A DNA stretch of 57,633 bases from Bradyrhizobium tropiciagri (GCF_018130505.1 NZ_JAFCKH010000019.1:1-57633); one strand, 5' to 3'; positions 1 to 9,490 are shown, counted from the stretch's first letter. Numbers and translations are program-made. The notes: generated by a model not told the origin, from the sequence alone.

Positions 1-2024
1 AGATATTGCGACTGCTCCGACAACACGCCGGCCGCGTTGGCGTGGATCGAGGCGTTGCTGAGGCTGGTGAAGGCGGCACGGGCCTGGGCTTCGCTGGCGC
101 CGACCACCTTCTGCCACAACGGACTGCTCGTCGCCGTCGTCTCCAGCGCGTTGGCAATCGCCTTCGCGTTCGGTGTCGAGGCGAGGTCGGCGAAGCTCAC
201 CGCACTTCGCGACGTCGTCAGGTAACCGTTGAAGGCATCGGCGCTGAGCGTGAAGGCAATGAACGGAAAGTCCGCGATCGTGAGAGTCGGAGACGTCACC
301 GTGAGACCACCTTGCGTCGTCAGCAACGTATAGGTCTTGCCAGGGATGACCGGCGATGCGGCCGTGTTGGTGTCGTGCGCGATCTCGAACACCGAGCTCT
401 GGATATTCGCGGTGCCGACCACCTCGATGCGGTCGCTGGTCTGCCCGTTGATCTCGACATAATAGCGCGAGGTCGGCGCCATATCGAGATTGCCGCCAAC
501 CTGGATGGTGCCGATCGAATTGCCCGGCGAGACGGTGCCGCCGTTGAGGTTGACGTTGCCGAAATTGCCGTTGCCCGACAGCGTGCCGCCCTTGTTGACA
601 TTGACGACCGATGAGCTGGCCAGCGAGCCGTTCACGTTGAGCGTGCCGGCATTGATATTGGTCGCTCCGATGTAAGCCACGTTATTCGATAGCGACAGCT
701 TGCCGGTCCCGTTCTTGGTCAGGCTGCCGGTCCCCGACATGAAGCCGGTATAAGCGCCGTCGAAGTTCTGGTCGAAGATGACGGCCGCATTGTTCACGAT
801 GATGCCGCGGAGACTGTTCGAGGTGCCCTGCAGGACGCCGGCGTTGACGGTGGTGCGGCCCGCATAGGCATTCGCCCCGGTCAGGATCAGCGTGCCCGCG
901 CCGTTCTTGATGAGCGACCACTTGCCGGAGAAGTCGTCGCCACTCGCGCCCGCTTCGTCGGCGATGGTATCGCTCACGGTCCATGTCCGGCCGCCTTCAG
1001 GTGAGAAGCTGAGCGATCCGTCGCCCTGGAGAAAGATGCCCGCCCCGTAGCCCTGGCCGCGCTGGGCATTTCCTCCTCCTCCCGAGAGGCCGCCGGCCAC
1101 GGAGTTTCCGGAGACGTTGATTACGCCGGCGGGATCGAGGTTCAGCGTTCCACCCTGCTGGACGAAGATCGCGCCGCCGAGACCGGCACCTCCGCCGCCG
1201 CCGATCCCGCCTTGGCCGCCGCCGAAGCCACCGCGCGCGCCCTGGCCGCCGGTCCCACGGCCGCCGCCGCCGCCGCCGTAGCCACCGCCGCCGGCAACGG
1301 TGCTTGCGGCGCCGCCGCCGCCACCGCCGAAGCCACCGCCCGATCCACCTCCGTCACCACCGCCGTTGGTGCCGCCGCCGCCATCGAAGAAGATGCCGCC
1401 GTTGCCGCCGTTGGCTCCGGTGGGCCAATAGCTGCCGCCGCCGCCGCTGGTTCTGAAGAGCTGGCCGCTGGCCACGGACGAGTAGCCGCCATCGCCGCCG
1501 CGCGCCACATTGTTCAGCAGGCCGACGTTGCGGACCGTGACATTGGCGCCGCGGCCGACAAAAATCGCCCCGCCGAGGCCGGCACCACCACCGCCGCCGC
1601 CGCCGGGCTCCGAACTGGAGCCCGAGACCGCAAAGCCGCCGGTGCCGCCCAGCGCCTTGGCATCGGCGATGGTGAGGTTTTCGATCGTGGTCGTCCCGGA
1701 CTGCACGAACAGGCCGCGAAACTGGCCATTGCCGGAGAGTTTCAGGTTGGAGCCGTTGATCGTCACGTTGGCGGTCACGACAGGCAAATTCGCGCTGAGC
1801 GTAATGTCCTTGGCGAAGTTGATGACGTCGCCGTTCGTGGCCTTGCTGAGCGCGTTCCTTAGCGTCGCATCGCTGTCGACCAAATAGACTACGGCGGCTT
1901 TGGCAGGTAGGGCCGTCGACAGAATACCGGCCGCGAGCAGTGTTGTGGCCGCGAGGCGCGACCCGGACGTCGACAAACAGGTTTCGTTCAGCAGTCGCGC
2001 CGCAAAGCCTGCCCGCCTACGCAT
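1..2024 (-). CDS. Glycine-rich autotransporter, N-terminal part (gene cut by left edge)
   Basis: Codes for the first ~674 residues of a large surface-exposed or secreted protein; the frame stays open to the left edge, so the expected C-terminal outer-membrane barrel lies outside. The ATG at 2024 follows a GGGGAGGGG ribosome site. Residues 1-43 form an unusually long signal peptide ending at a PAKA-A type cleavage site. A strand-rich stretch (about 50-125) is followed by an extreme Gly-rich block (about 130-290), then passenger-repeat motifs (GANAYAGRTTVNAG near residue 380) and a SPGNSIGTI motif near 500, both typical of autotransporter-associated beta-helix passengers. It is a clear paralogue of the next gene upstream (same signal, Gly block and SYWP/ANGGN motif), 48 bp away on the same strand. 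Family assignment is by motif; ligand or role is unknown. Confidence 0.85.
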   Translation of the reverse strand, partial: MRRRAGFAARLLNETCLSTSGSRLAATTLLAAGILSTALPAKAAVVYLVDSDATLRNALSKATNGDVINFAKDITLSANLPVVTANVTINGSNLKLSGNGQFRGLFVQSGTTTIENLTIADAKALGGTGGFAVSGSSSEPGGGGGGGAGLGGAIFVGRGANVTVRNVGLLNNVARGGDGGYSSVASGQLFRTSGGGGSYWPTGANGGNGGIFFDGGGGTNGGGDGGGSGGGFGGGGGGAASTVAGGGGYGGGGGGRGTGGQGARGGFGGGQGGIGGGGGAGLGGAIFVQQGGTLNLDPAGVINVSGNSVAGGLSGGGGNAQRGQGYGAGIFLQGDGSLSFSPEGGRTWTVSDTIADEAGASGDDFSGKWSLIKNGAGTLILTGANAYAGRTTVNAGVLQGTSNSLRGIIVNNAAVIFDQNFDGAYTGFMSGTGSLTKNGTGKLSLSNNVAYIGATNINAGTLNVNGSLASSSVVNVNKGGTLSGNGNFGNVNLNGGTVSPGNSIGTIQVGGNLDMAPTSRYYVEINGQTSDRIEVVGTANIQSSVFEIAHDTNTAASPVIPGKTYTLLTTQGGLTVTSPTLTIADFPFIAFTLSADAFNGYLTTSRSAVSFADLASTPNAKAIANALETTATSSPLWQKVVGASEAQARAAFTSLSNASIHANAAGVLSEQSQY

Positions 2025-2072
2025 GTCCCCTCCCCACAATTCCGGTACCATCAATCGTCTTGGTTCGATCGC

Positions 2073-5000
2073 CTAGAACTTCCAGCTAAACTTGCCCTTC
2101 GCGCCGTGGTCCTGCACGTTGCCGGCGATCTGGCCGACATAGGAGATGCCGACCGTTGCGTTGCGGCTGATCGCAAGATCGACGCCGGCCTCCGCAAGCA
2201 GTGCATCGCGCGCGATCGGCACGCCGGACACAACAAAGCCGGTGCCGCTCGCCTGGAACGCCAGCGCGGTGCTCGCCGTCACATCGTTGAACGCATGCTG
2301 CCAGGAGGCAGAGACGCGCGGGATCAGGACCAGCTCGTTCCAGACCGGGACCAGGCTGGCGGCACGCACGCCGAGCGTCGAATAGCCGGTCTCGAACGTG
2401 GTGGCGCCGATGTTCAGCCCCGCCGCGGTCGCCCGCTCGGAGGCCGAGCCGGTTTCGAGACGCACCCAGGCCGCTCCCGCGAACGGCTCCAGCGCAACGC
2501 TGCCGAACGCAAAGCCGCGCCCGACCTCGCCGAACACCTGGCCGGTATGGCCGGTGTAGGTCGCGGTGGTGCGATCGAAGAAGCCCGGGAATGCAATGCT
2601 GCGCGTAGTATTGATGTTGTGCCAGGACAACGCGCCGCCGCCGCGCAGGTTGAAGCCGCCGGCTGCCACGCCGCCATAGGCCGCTACATGACCTGTCTCG
2701 ACATTGGCGCTGCCGCGGGCATCGACGTTGTCGCGCGAGGAGGTGTAGCCCGCCGCAATGCCGGCGCGGCCGCTGCTGCCGATGCGCGTATCGACGCCAT
2801 TCATGTAGCCGGCGAGATCGCGCCTGAGGGTAGCCGCGTTGCCGTCGCCGTCGAACCTGCCCGACCCGCCAAAGCCTTCGGCCCAGAACACGATGTCGCG
2901 GCCCGGCGTCGGCACAGCGAGCGGCGCCTTCGCCGGCAGCGGCGCCTTGTCGTAGGCGAGCGCATGGTCGAGCTCGCCATCCGCAAACGCGGTCTGTGGA
3001 CCGACGAACGAGAGCGCCGTCATGGCGACGTCGCTGCCGTAGGAGGCCTGCCGCAATCGTCCGAGCACGCTGTTGCGCACATAGCGGCTCTCGTCCACCA
3101 GCACGCCGGCGGTCGATGCATAGACTTCGCCGGACAGCTGGTCGAGTGCCGCAGGAAGCTGCGCGCTCGACAGTCCGAACAGTGCCGAGATCGCCGGCAG
3201 GCCCGCGTTGAACGCCGTATCGTGAGCCCCCGCCAGCGCGTTCTGATTTCGTGTGCCGGTGAACGCCGAACCGACCTGCGACTTGAGCGCCAGCAGCACG
3301 TCATTCGGCGTGTAGGAGAGGCTCGCGCTGAGACTTGGCGGCAACCCTGTCACCGCGTCGAACGTGCCGGAGCGCCCGCCCGCGGCCGACAGGATCGTAT
3401 AGCTGCTCGAGATGGGGACCCCGCTTCCGGGCGTGAACGACACCTGCGCGGTGCCGGCAAGCGTCGCGCTGCCCGTCACATTGGTGCGGTCGGCTGCGCT
3501 CGGTGACGCCTCGACCCGATACACGCTGCCCGACCCGAACGCCAGATTGCCGTTGACCGTGATGGTGCCGATCGAATTGCCGGGCGACAGCGTGCCGCCG
3601 TTGATCGTGGTCGAAGGCAGCACGCCGCTGCCGCCGATCATCGCACCCGCATTCACCGTCAAGCTCTGCGACGAAGCGATCGAACCGTTCACGATCAGCC
3701 CGCCGCCTTCGACCGTGGTCGCGCCCGTATAGGTGCTGGCGCCGGAAAGCGTCTGCGTGCCGGTTCCGATTTTCGTCAGGAGAAGGGTGCCGAAGCGTCC
3801 ATCCTCGAGCGTGCCTGAGAAGCTCGTCGATGTGTTGTCACTGCCGATCTTGAGGACATTGGAAGTGAAACCACCATTGATCACGACACCGCCGGCACCG
3901 GCCACATCGGCCAGCGAACCGATGGTGGCGTTTCGTCCAAACAGGTTGAACCTCGCGCCGTTGGCAATGCGGAACGCCGACGTGCTCGTTGCCAGCGCAT
4001 TCTCGCCAAGCAATATCAGGCTCGCGCCGGATTCAAGCGTGGTCGCGCCCGTATAGGTCGCTGCACCGCCGAAAATGGTAACCCCACCTCGGAGAACCAG
4101 CGAGCCGGTACCGGTGATCGTTCCCTCCACGCTGATCGAGCCGTCAAGGACGGCGCCGCCGGCGCCCAGGACGAAGTCGTTATGAAGGACTTCAGCATTC
4201 GTGGCATTGCGCAGCGTGCCGCCGTCGATCGTCACGGTGCCGCGGCCGATCGCGTCGACGGTGTTGCCGCTGCTGTGCGCGAGCACGAGTGTGCCCTCGG
4301 TAATCGCGGTACCGCCGGTGTAGGTGTTGGCGCCCGAAAGCGTGAGAACGCCCGGGTGGTTCTTGATGAGGACGCCAGTGCCGGACATGTTGCCGGCATA
4401 GGTGCCGTTGTCCACCAGGTCGAAGATGACGATGGAATTGTTGGTGATATGCCCTCCAAGGCTCAGGGCGTTGCCCAGCAGTGCGCCCTCCGAGACGATT
4501 GTGCCGCCGGAGTAGGAGTTGACGCCGGTGAGCGTGAGCGTGCCGAGCCCGATCTTGGTGAGGGAGCCGGTGCCGGTCATGTTGCCGGCATAGGTGCCGC
4601 CGAACTGGAACACGACCGATGCGTCGTTGCGGATATTGCCCTGCAGCGAGGTGGCGGTTCCCTGAAGGACGCCGGCGTTGACGATGGTGCCGCCGGAATA
4701 GGTGTTCGCGCCGCCGAGGATGGTGGTGCCGGCACCGTTCTTGACGAGAGACCAACTCCCGGTCGTGCCGCCCGAGCCGGCCACATCCGCGATGGCGTCG
4801 CTGATGACCCATGTCTGGCCAGCGGCCGGGGCGACGTTGAGCGCCCCGCTGCCATGAAGGAAAATACCTGACCCTATGCCCTGGCCGGTAGAGGGACCGG
4901 AATTCGGGTCGCATCCTTCTGGGCAGCCACCGCCGGCGACGGCATTTCCGCTAATGCGGAGCGAGCCGCCGAAATTGAGAGAGCCGCCCTGCTGGACGAA

Positions 5001-5867
5001 GATCGCGCCACCGAGACCGGCGCCACCTCCCCCGTCGGCCAAGCCGCCGAGGCCTCCGAAGGTACCGCCCGTTCCCCCGCCAAAACCGCCACCTCCGGCG
5101 ACCTCGGAATGGCTGCCGCCGCCACCGCCGCCAAAGCCGCCGGCCCCGCCGTTTCCGGATCCGCCGCCGCCACCGCCACCACCAAAGTCACCGTTGCTGC
5201 CGGTAAAGCCACCGTCACCACCGCCGCCTCTGCCTCCCCCACCATTGCCAATGCCGGCGTTGCCGCCGTTGGCTTCGATGGGCCAATAGCCGCCGCCACC
5301 ACCACTCGCGCAAGTGAAGGTGTTGCAGCCGGAGTTTCGAAATCCGCCCTCGCCGCCGCGCGCCTGATTGTCCTGCATGGTGACGTTGGTCACCATCACA
5401 TTGGCCCCGGTGGCAATGAACAGCGCCCCACCTAGCCCGGCGCCACCACCGCCACCGCCTCCGCCATTCGCGCTGCCCCCGGTGCCGCCCTGGGCCAGGG
5501 CATTGGTGATGGTGAGATCGTTGATCTTGACGTTCCCGGACTCCACGAAGAGGCCGCGATACTGGTTGTTGCCTGACAGGGTAAAGTTGGCGCCGTTGAT
5601 GGCTATGCTGTTCTGTATGGTCGGCAGGTTGGTGGTCAACGTGATGTTGGCACCGAACGTGATGCTGTCCTTGTCCTGCGCGATGTTCATGACATTCGCG
5701 AGCTGCGCCGCGTTGAAGACCTCAAAGTCGGTGGCACTTGCCGGGAGCGTACCCGCAGCGAGGACAACGGCGGTCGCGAAGCCCGAGGCTGGTCTCGATC
5801 GGCAGATCCCCGCAAGCCGCCGTGTCGTCCAACCAGCCCGTGTCACAGCAGATGCTCCGCGATGCAT
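2073..5867 (-). CDS. Glycine-rich autotransporter outer-membrane protein (complete)
   Basis: Type V secreted protein of 1264 residues. The chosen ATG at 5867 has GGAGGG five bases upstream and gives a signal peptide ending near residue 46 (PASA-T); an in-frame ATG 38 codons earlier lacks a comparable site. Order: strand-rich segment (50-125), Gly-rich block (about 129-290, many GGGGGG runs), then at least five passenger-associated repeats of the form GANTYSGGT...G.L between residues 370 and 755, an LSPGNSIGTI motif near 765, and an autotransporter beta-domain from about 990 (FWAEGFGGSGRFDGDG) to the end. The last residues, FSWKF, end in the aromatic residue used by the BAM machinery for barrel recognition. 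Likely co-transcribed with the downstream paralogue. Adhesion or aggregation is a plausible role but is inference. Confidence 0.92.
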   Translation of the reverse strand: MHRGASAVTRAGWTTRRLAGICRSRPASGFATAVVLAAGTLPASATDFEVFNAAQLANVMNIAQDKDSITFGANITLTTNLPTIQNSIAINGANFTLSGNNQYRGLFVESGNVKINDLTITNALAQGGTGGSANGGGGGGGGAGLGGALFIATGANVMVTNVTMQDNQARGGEGGFRNSGCNTFTCASGGGGGYWPIEANGGNAGIGNGGGGRGGGGDGGFTGSNGDFGGGGGGGGSGNGGAGGFGGGGGGSHSEVAGGGGFGGGTGGTFGGLGGLADGGGGAGLGGAIFVQQGGSLNFGGSLRISGNAVAGGGCPEGCDPNSGPSTGQGIGSGIFLHGSGALNVAPAAGQTWVISDAIADVAGSGGTTGSWSLVKNGAGTTILGGANTYSGGTIVNAGVLQGTATSLQGNIRNDASVVFQFGGTYAGNMTGTGSLTKIGLGTLTLTGVNSYSGGTIVSEGALLGNALSLGGHITNNSIVIFDLVDNGTYAGNMSGTGVLIKNHPGVLTLSGANTYTGGTAITEGTLVLAHSSGNTVDAIGRGTVTIDGGTLRNATNAEVLHNDFVLGAGGAVLDGSISVEGTITGTGSLVLRGGVTIFGGAATYTGATTLESGASLILLGENALATSTSAFRIANGARFNLFGRNATIGSLADVAGAGGVVINGGFTSNVLKIGSDNTSTSFSGTLEDGRFGTLLLTKIGTGTQTLSGASTYTGATTVEGGGLIVNGSIASSQSLTVNAGAMIGGSGVLPSTTINGGTLSPGNSIGTITVNGNLAFGSGSVYRVEASPSAADRTNVTGSATLAGTAQVSFTPGSGVPISSSYTILSAAGGRSGTFDAVTGLPPSLSASLSYTPNDVLLALKSQVGSAFTGTRNQNALAGAHDTAFNAGLPAISALFGLSSAQLPAALDQLSGEVYASTAGVLVDESRYVRNSVLGRLRQASYGSDVAMTALSFVGPQTAFADGELDHALAYDKAPLPAKAPLAVPTPGRDIVFWAEGFGGSGRFDGDGNAATLRRDLAGYMNGVDTRIGSSGRAGIAAGYTSSRDNVDARGSANVETGHVAAYGGVAAGGFNLRGGGALSWHNINTTRSIAFPGFFDRTTATYTGHTGQVFGEVGRGFAFGSVALEPFAGAAWVRLETGSASERATAAGLNIGATTFETGYSTLGVRAASLVPVWNELVLIPRVSASWQHAFNDVTASTALAFQASGTGFVVSGVPIARDALLAEAGVDLAISRNATVGISYVGQIAGNVQDHGAKGKFSWKF

Positions 5868-6270
5868 GTCGCGCCCTCCATCGCCCTCGCTCGCCTGGAA
5901 CCTTGCCGGTTCTCTTTGACCGCGCCCGAAGTGCCGGAATGCTTCCCAGCAACATCGAGCAACTGAAGTAACGTCGAGCAAAACTTTGCGCGCGACAAGC
6001 GGTCGTGCCGAATCTCATCACACAATCGCCGCAAGTGTGTCCGCGACACCACGCACGCTGGCGTAAGAACGCAAAGTTCCCGAAGGATTTGAGCCGCAGC
6101 CGATCAGAATGATGTCGCAGAACCGGTTGTGCGCGGCCGTGCGCTCAACTCACGCCGGTGCACCTTGCACGCGCGCGAGCGGGGCAGGCTTGAGTTGTTC
6201 GGACAAGTTGCACGCGCCGCGCGAGCGCATGGCGCACGTTCGCGGCGATCGATCGGCAGCAGTAGCGCTT

Positions 6271-6353
6271 CGTAGGGTGGGGAAAGCGAGCGTGCCCACT
6301 ATCACACGCACGGAGCAAGAAAGGTGGGCACGCTTCGCTTTGCCCACGCTACG
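6271..6353. repeat. Palindromic element, CGTAGGGTGGG...CCCACGCTACG type
   Basis: Begins CGTAGGGTGGGGAAAGCG and ends CGCTTTGCCCACGCTACG, so the two ends are imperfect inverted copies around a short spacer. A half-copy (GGTGGGCAAGGC...GCCTTTGCCCACC) lies at 6505-6541. This is the layout of a short non-autonomous intergenic element; I recognise the type as common in Bradyrhizobium genomes. Confidence 0.7.
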
Positions 6354-6404
6354 CTATCTCGCAGCAATCTATCCGCGCTGCCGGTGAGGCCCATTTGACG
6401 GCGC

Positions 6405-6493
6405 CGTAGCCCGGATGGAGCGCAGCGCAATCCGGGGCGGACTCTCCGCGGAGAATGTGATCCCGGATTTCGCTGCGCTTCATCCGGGCTACG
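6405..6493. repeat. Family A palindromic element, copy 1
   Basis: Begins CGTAGCCCGGATGGAGCGCA and ends TCATCCGGGCTACG, with internal CCGGGG/CCCGGAT arms; about 89 bp. Five more copies lie at 11142, 14544, 22984, 24605 and 45916. Confidence 0.85.
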
Positions 6494-6551
6494 AAGCCGA
6501 GCAAGTAAGGTGGGCAAGGCTATGCGCGCCTTTGCCCACCCGTTGGCAGCC

Positions 6552-6962
6552 CTACATCTGCGGCGGGCAGTTCACCATCCAGGGGATGCCGAACTGATCG
6601 ACGCACATGCCGAAGCCGTTGGAGAAGAAGGTCTTGCCGAACGGCATGGTGACGGTGCCGCCTTCGGAGAGCGCCTTGAAGCGGCGCTCGGCATCGGTGG
6701 GATCCTCGACCTGCAGCGCGACGGAGAAGCCCTGCGGCTTCTGGAAATGGCCGGGAGGCGCATCGGAGGCCATGATGATCTCGCCGTCGATCGAGAGCCG
6801 GGCGTGCATGATCTTGTCCTTCCATCCGGGCGGCGTCTGCATCTCCGGATTGCCCTCACCATAGGGGAAGGTCTCCTCGATCTGCGCGCCGAGGACCTTC
6901 TGGTAGAACTTCAGCGCGGCGTCGCAATTGCCGTCGAAGGAGAGATAGGGGTTGACCTGCAT
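6552..6962 (-). CDS. PhnB-like VOC superfamily protein
   Basis: A 136-residue single-domain protein of the vicinal-oxygen-chelate fold, PhnB-like (glyoxalase/bleomycin-resistance group). The opening (NPYLSFDGNCDAALKFYQKV), the internal DGEIIMASD strand and the closing FGMCVDQFGIPWMVN are all characteristic. These proteins are usually small dimers, many of unproven activity. It is the last gene of the leftward ECF42 locus, and PhnB-like proteins are recurrent partners of ECF42 sigma factors together with YciI/DGPF proteins. A metal-binding or catalytic role cannot be assigned from sequence; the older name '3-demethylubiquinone methyltransferase' is a known mis-annotation of this family. Confidence 0.85.
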   Translation of the reverse strand: MQVNPYLSFDGNCDAALKFYQKVLGAQIEETFPYGEGNPEMQTPPGWKDKIMHARLSIDGEIIMASDAPPGHFQKPQGFSVALQVEDPTDAERRFKALSEGGTVTMPFGKTFFSNGFGMCVDQFGIPWMVNCPPQM

Positions 6963-6984
6963 CGCGTGCTCCTTGCGTAATACT

Positions 6985-7043
6985 TTTGTCTGACGCGTTT
7001 TCCTGACGCGAACCGGTGTCCACTTCGCTCGAAAACGCTACGC
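6985..7043. repeat. Short intergenic repeat (ACGCGTTTTCCTGACGCGAACC type)
   Basis: The gap between the VOC and SRPBCC genes holds TGACGCGTTTTCCTGACGCG followed by AACCGGTGTCCACTTCGC and TCGAAAACGCT. I recognise this as a common Bradyrhizobium intergenic motif; GCGTTTTC and GAAAACGC are inverted relative to each other, so the transcript could fold. Identity as a repeat rests on recollection, since only one copy is in this window. Confidence 0.5.
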
Positions 7044-7044
7044 T

Positions 7045-7581
7045 CTATTTTTCAGTCAGCTTCTTCAGATTGGCGAGACCGACCTCGAAATCCCTGCCGA
7101 TCATGTGATCCAGGTTCATGAACACCTGCATCACCTTCGACATGAAGACGGCCGGACCATACATGGCCCATGTGACGGTGGTCGCATCCCCCTGCGGCAG
7201 CATTGTGAACTCGGCGGTGTTGTGGCCTTCGAACGGCTTGAAGAAGTCGAGCTTGATCACGATCTTCGACGGCGCCTGCGTCTCCAGGATCTCCATCCGG
7301 CCGGCGCCGACATTCTTGTTGCCGTCCCAGGCATAGACCGCACCCTGGCCGCGCTCGGCGCCGTCATAGCTGCGCTTCATCGCGGGATCCCGGTTCTCGT
7401 AGGGCGACCATGCGACCCACTGATGGAAATCGTTGACCAGCGAATAGATCCGCTCCGCCGGCGCCTTGATGCTGGCGGTGCGCGTGACCCGCAGCGTGTC
7501 CGGCTTCATCGCCGCGAGGATGAGGATCGCGGCAATCGCGATCGCGAGGATGACGGCGATGATGACAATTGTCTCGAACAT
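7045..7581 (-). CDS. SRPBCC family protein with N-terminal membrane anchor
   Basis: Protein of 178 residues: one hydrophobic helix at residues 3-26 (isoleucine/alanine-rich), then a START/polyketide-cyclase-like SRPBCC fold beginning at TLRVTRTASIKAPAERIYSL, with the typical W..WSPYE strand and a C-terminal long helix (DFEVGLANLKKL). SRPBCC domains form a deep hydrophobic ligand pocket; ligand unknown. It sits 32 bp downstream of the DoxX gene in the leftward ECF42 locus, so membrane or envelope stress response is a reasonable inference, not shown. Confidence 0.85.
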   Translation of the reverse strand: MFETIVIIAVILAIAIAAILILAAMKPDTLRVTRTASIKAPAERIYSLVNDFHQWVAWSPYENRDPAMKRSYDGAERGQGAVYAWDGNKNVGAGRMEILETQAPSKIVIKLDFFKPFEGHNTAEFTMLPQGDATTVTWAMYGPAVFMSKVMQVFMNLDHMIGRDFEVGLANLKKLTEK

Positions 7582-7613
7582 GACGGGTCTCCTTAAATGG
7601 GTTCAACAATAGC

Positions 7614-8024
7614 TCAGCGGCGGAAGGGAAGCAGCGTGCGCAGGGTGCCGTCGCGCAGGTACAGCCCGCCCCACAGCAGGAGGCCGAGATAGAGCCCGAA
7701 CAGCGAGTGCGTGAACAGCGGGCTGTCGACCCGCACATGCGTTGCGATCGCGCCGCCGAGATAGCCGGTGAGCAGGATCGCGCCGAGGATCGAGGTCGGC
7801 GGCACCGAATACAACAGCGTGCAGACGATGGTGATGATGCCGAGGCTGCGCGCCATTGCATCGCTCGAACCCCAGCCCATCTTGTCCATGGTCTCGGTGA
7901 CGACAGTCAGCGGCAGCAGCTTCATCGCGCCGTCGAACAGCAGGAACAGGACGACGACGCCACTCATGACGCTGCCGATGATGCGGGAGGGCTTTCCGAC
8001 TTCGGTATCGACGATGATCGCCAT
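7614..8024 (-). CDS. DoxX-like family membrane protein
   Basis: A 136-residue integral membrane protein with four predicted helices (about residues 15-34, 55-75, 77-95 and 105-125). The start at 8024 is preferred over an in-frame one at 8090 because GGAG lies seven bases upstream and homologues lack the extra N-terminal stretch. The pattern GAMKLLPL...LGWGSSDAMARSLGI..I.C.LLYSVPPTSILGA is that of the small DoxX-like (DUF4267/DoxX_2-type) proteins, whose biochemical role is unclear. It lies 194 bp after the sigma factor stop and just before the SRPBCC gene, in the same direction. Confidence 0.8.
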   Translation of the reverse strand: MAIIVDTEVGKPSRIIGSVMSGVVVLFLLFDGAMKLLPLTVVTETMDKMGWGSSDAMARSLGIITIVCTLLYSVPPTSILGAILLTGYLGGAIATHVRVDSPLFTHSLFGLYLGLLLWGGLYLRDGTLRTLLPFRR

Positions 8025-8218
8025 GACTGGCTCCGTAAGATTTGGTGATGCTCTGCCATCAAGACGAACGAAGGCATCCGGGACCGACAAGGGCGGTGAA
8101 GATTTTTTCGGGAGCGTTTGATGAGAGACACGTCCCGCAAGGGGGGAGAGTTGGGGAGAGGGGCGTCACTCGGGAAGATTTTCAGCCGGCATTCGACCAG
8201 CGCACGAGAACGCGCGCC

Positions 8219-9490
8219 CTACTTCGCCTTGACGCTGCGCTGCTGGCTGTCGCGCATCAGGCGGTCGATGTGCATGCGGATGTGGGCGGCTTCGGCGGTG
8301 GTGTTGGCGAGCGCGATGGCGCGGTCGAAGGCGACGCGGGCCTCCTCGTTGCGGCCGAGCTGCATCAGGAAGGCGCCGCGCACGCCGAAATAATGGAAGT
8401 AGTTGGCGAGCCGCGGCGCCAAGGGCTCGATCAGCTCGAGCGCGGCTTCGGCGCCCCGCACCTTGGAAACCGCTACCGCGCGATTCAGCGTCACCACCGG
8501 CGACGGCTGCATGACCTCGAGCGCGCCATAGAGCAGATCGATCTGCGCCCAGTCGGTATCCTCGGGCTTTTCGGCGCGGGCGTGCAGCGCGGCAATCGCC
8601 GCCTGCACCTGGTATGGCCCGCTGCGGCGGTGACGCATCGCCTTGTCGATCAGCGCCAGCCCTTCGGAGATCAGCTTCTGATTCCACAGTCCGCGGTCCT
8701 GATCCTCGAGCAGGATCACCTGGCCGTCGGCATCGAACCGCGCCGCGGCGCGGGCGTGCTGCACCAGCAGCAGCGCGGTGAGGCCCATGATCTCCGGCTC
8801 GCTCTGGAACAGCCGCAGCAACAGGCGTGCGAGGCGGATCGCCTCCTCGCACAGCGGCGAGCGGATCTCGGCGGTATCGCCGCTCGCCGAATAGCCCTCG
8901 TTGAAGATCAGGTAGATCATGGCGGCGACCGAGGCGAGCCGCTCGCTGCGCTCGATCGCGCCCGGCGTCTCGAACGCCACCTTGGCGTCGGCGACGCGCG
9001 CCTTGGCCCGCGTGATGCGCTGCTCCATCGCCGCCTCCGACACCAGGAAGGCGCGCGCGATCTGCTTCACCGACAGGCCGGAGACGATGCGCAGCGCCAG
9101 CGCGATCTGCTGCGTCGCCGGCAGGTCCTTGTGGCAGCAGATGAACAGCAGCCGCAGGATGTCGTCGCGGTAGTGCGAGCCGTCGAGCCGCTCGGCGATC
9201 TCGTCCTCGGCGTCATCGAGGTCGGAGATCGCCTGGTCGTCCTCGGGCAGCGGCTGCTGCCGCTTGTTGCGGCGGACCTCGTCGATCGCGACGTTGCGGC
9301 CGACCATGATCAGCCACGCCGCAGGGTCGCGGGGCGGGCCGTTCTGCGGCCAGCTCTTCAGCGCCCGCAGGCAGGCGTTCTGGAACGCTTCCTCGGCGGT
9401 ATCGAGGTTGCGGAAGTAGCGCAGCAGGGCGCCGACCGCCTGGGGACGCGCGGAGGTCAGCGCGGCATCGATCCAGGCGGAATCGGTCAC
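8219..9490 (-). CDS. ECF42-type RNA polymerase sigma factor
   Basis: 423 residues: sigma region 2 (about 10-75, including AEEAFQNACLRALKSWPQNG and AAWLIMVGRNVAIDEVRR), sigma region 4 (about 110-160, LPATQQIALALRIVSGLSVKQIA), then a long C-terminal helical extension (about 170-423) with the SAS/NEGYSAS and LYGALEVMQPSPVVTLNRAVA motifs of group ECF42. In this group the extension, not an anti-sigma factor, is thought to modulate activity. Start is GTG at 9490, overlapping the YciI gene stop by four bases (GTGA), so translation is probably coupled. ECF42 factors are known for transcribing adjacent YciI/DGPF genes. Confidence 0.93.
   Translation of the reverse strand: MTDSAWIDAALTSARPQAVGALLRYFRNLDTAEEAFQNACLRALKSWPQNGPPRDPAAWLIMVGRNVAIDEVRRNKRQQPLPEDDQAISDLDDAEDEIAERLDGSHYRDDILRLLFICCHKDLPATQQIALALRIVSGLSVKQIARAFLVSEAAMEQRITRAKARVADAKVAFETPGAIERSERLASVAAMIYLIFNEGYSASGDTAEIRSPLCEEAIRLARLLLRLFQSEPEIMGLTALLLVQHARAAARFDADGQVILLEDQDRGLWNQKLISEGLALIDKAMRHRRSGPYQVQAAIAALHARAEKPEDTDWAQIDLLYGALEVMQPSPVVTLNRAVAVSKVRGAEAALELIEPLAPRLANYFHYFGVRGAFLMQLGRNEEARVAFDRAIALANTTAEAAHIRMHIDRLMRDSQQRSVKAK

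Larger units (their letters stand above)
5868..6551. other. 684-bp intergenic region with two repeat elements
   Basis: No convincing gene. The part next to the autotransporter start (5868-6100) should hold its promoter, but I could not pick a clear one. The rest is made of inverted-repeat elements at 6271-6353 and 6405-6493, plus a partial copy of the first type at 6505-6541. Several short open frames here are composed of repeat sequence and show no family motif. Confidence 0.6.

Noticed and set aside
5868-5981. Earlier in-frame start for the complete autotransporter
   Set aside because: The 38 extra residues precede a complete signal peptide that has its own strong GGAGGG site.
6271-6541. 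Adjacent palindromes as a CRISPR array
   Set aside because: Repeats are inverted, of different families and not regularly spaced; no cas genes are present.
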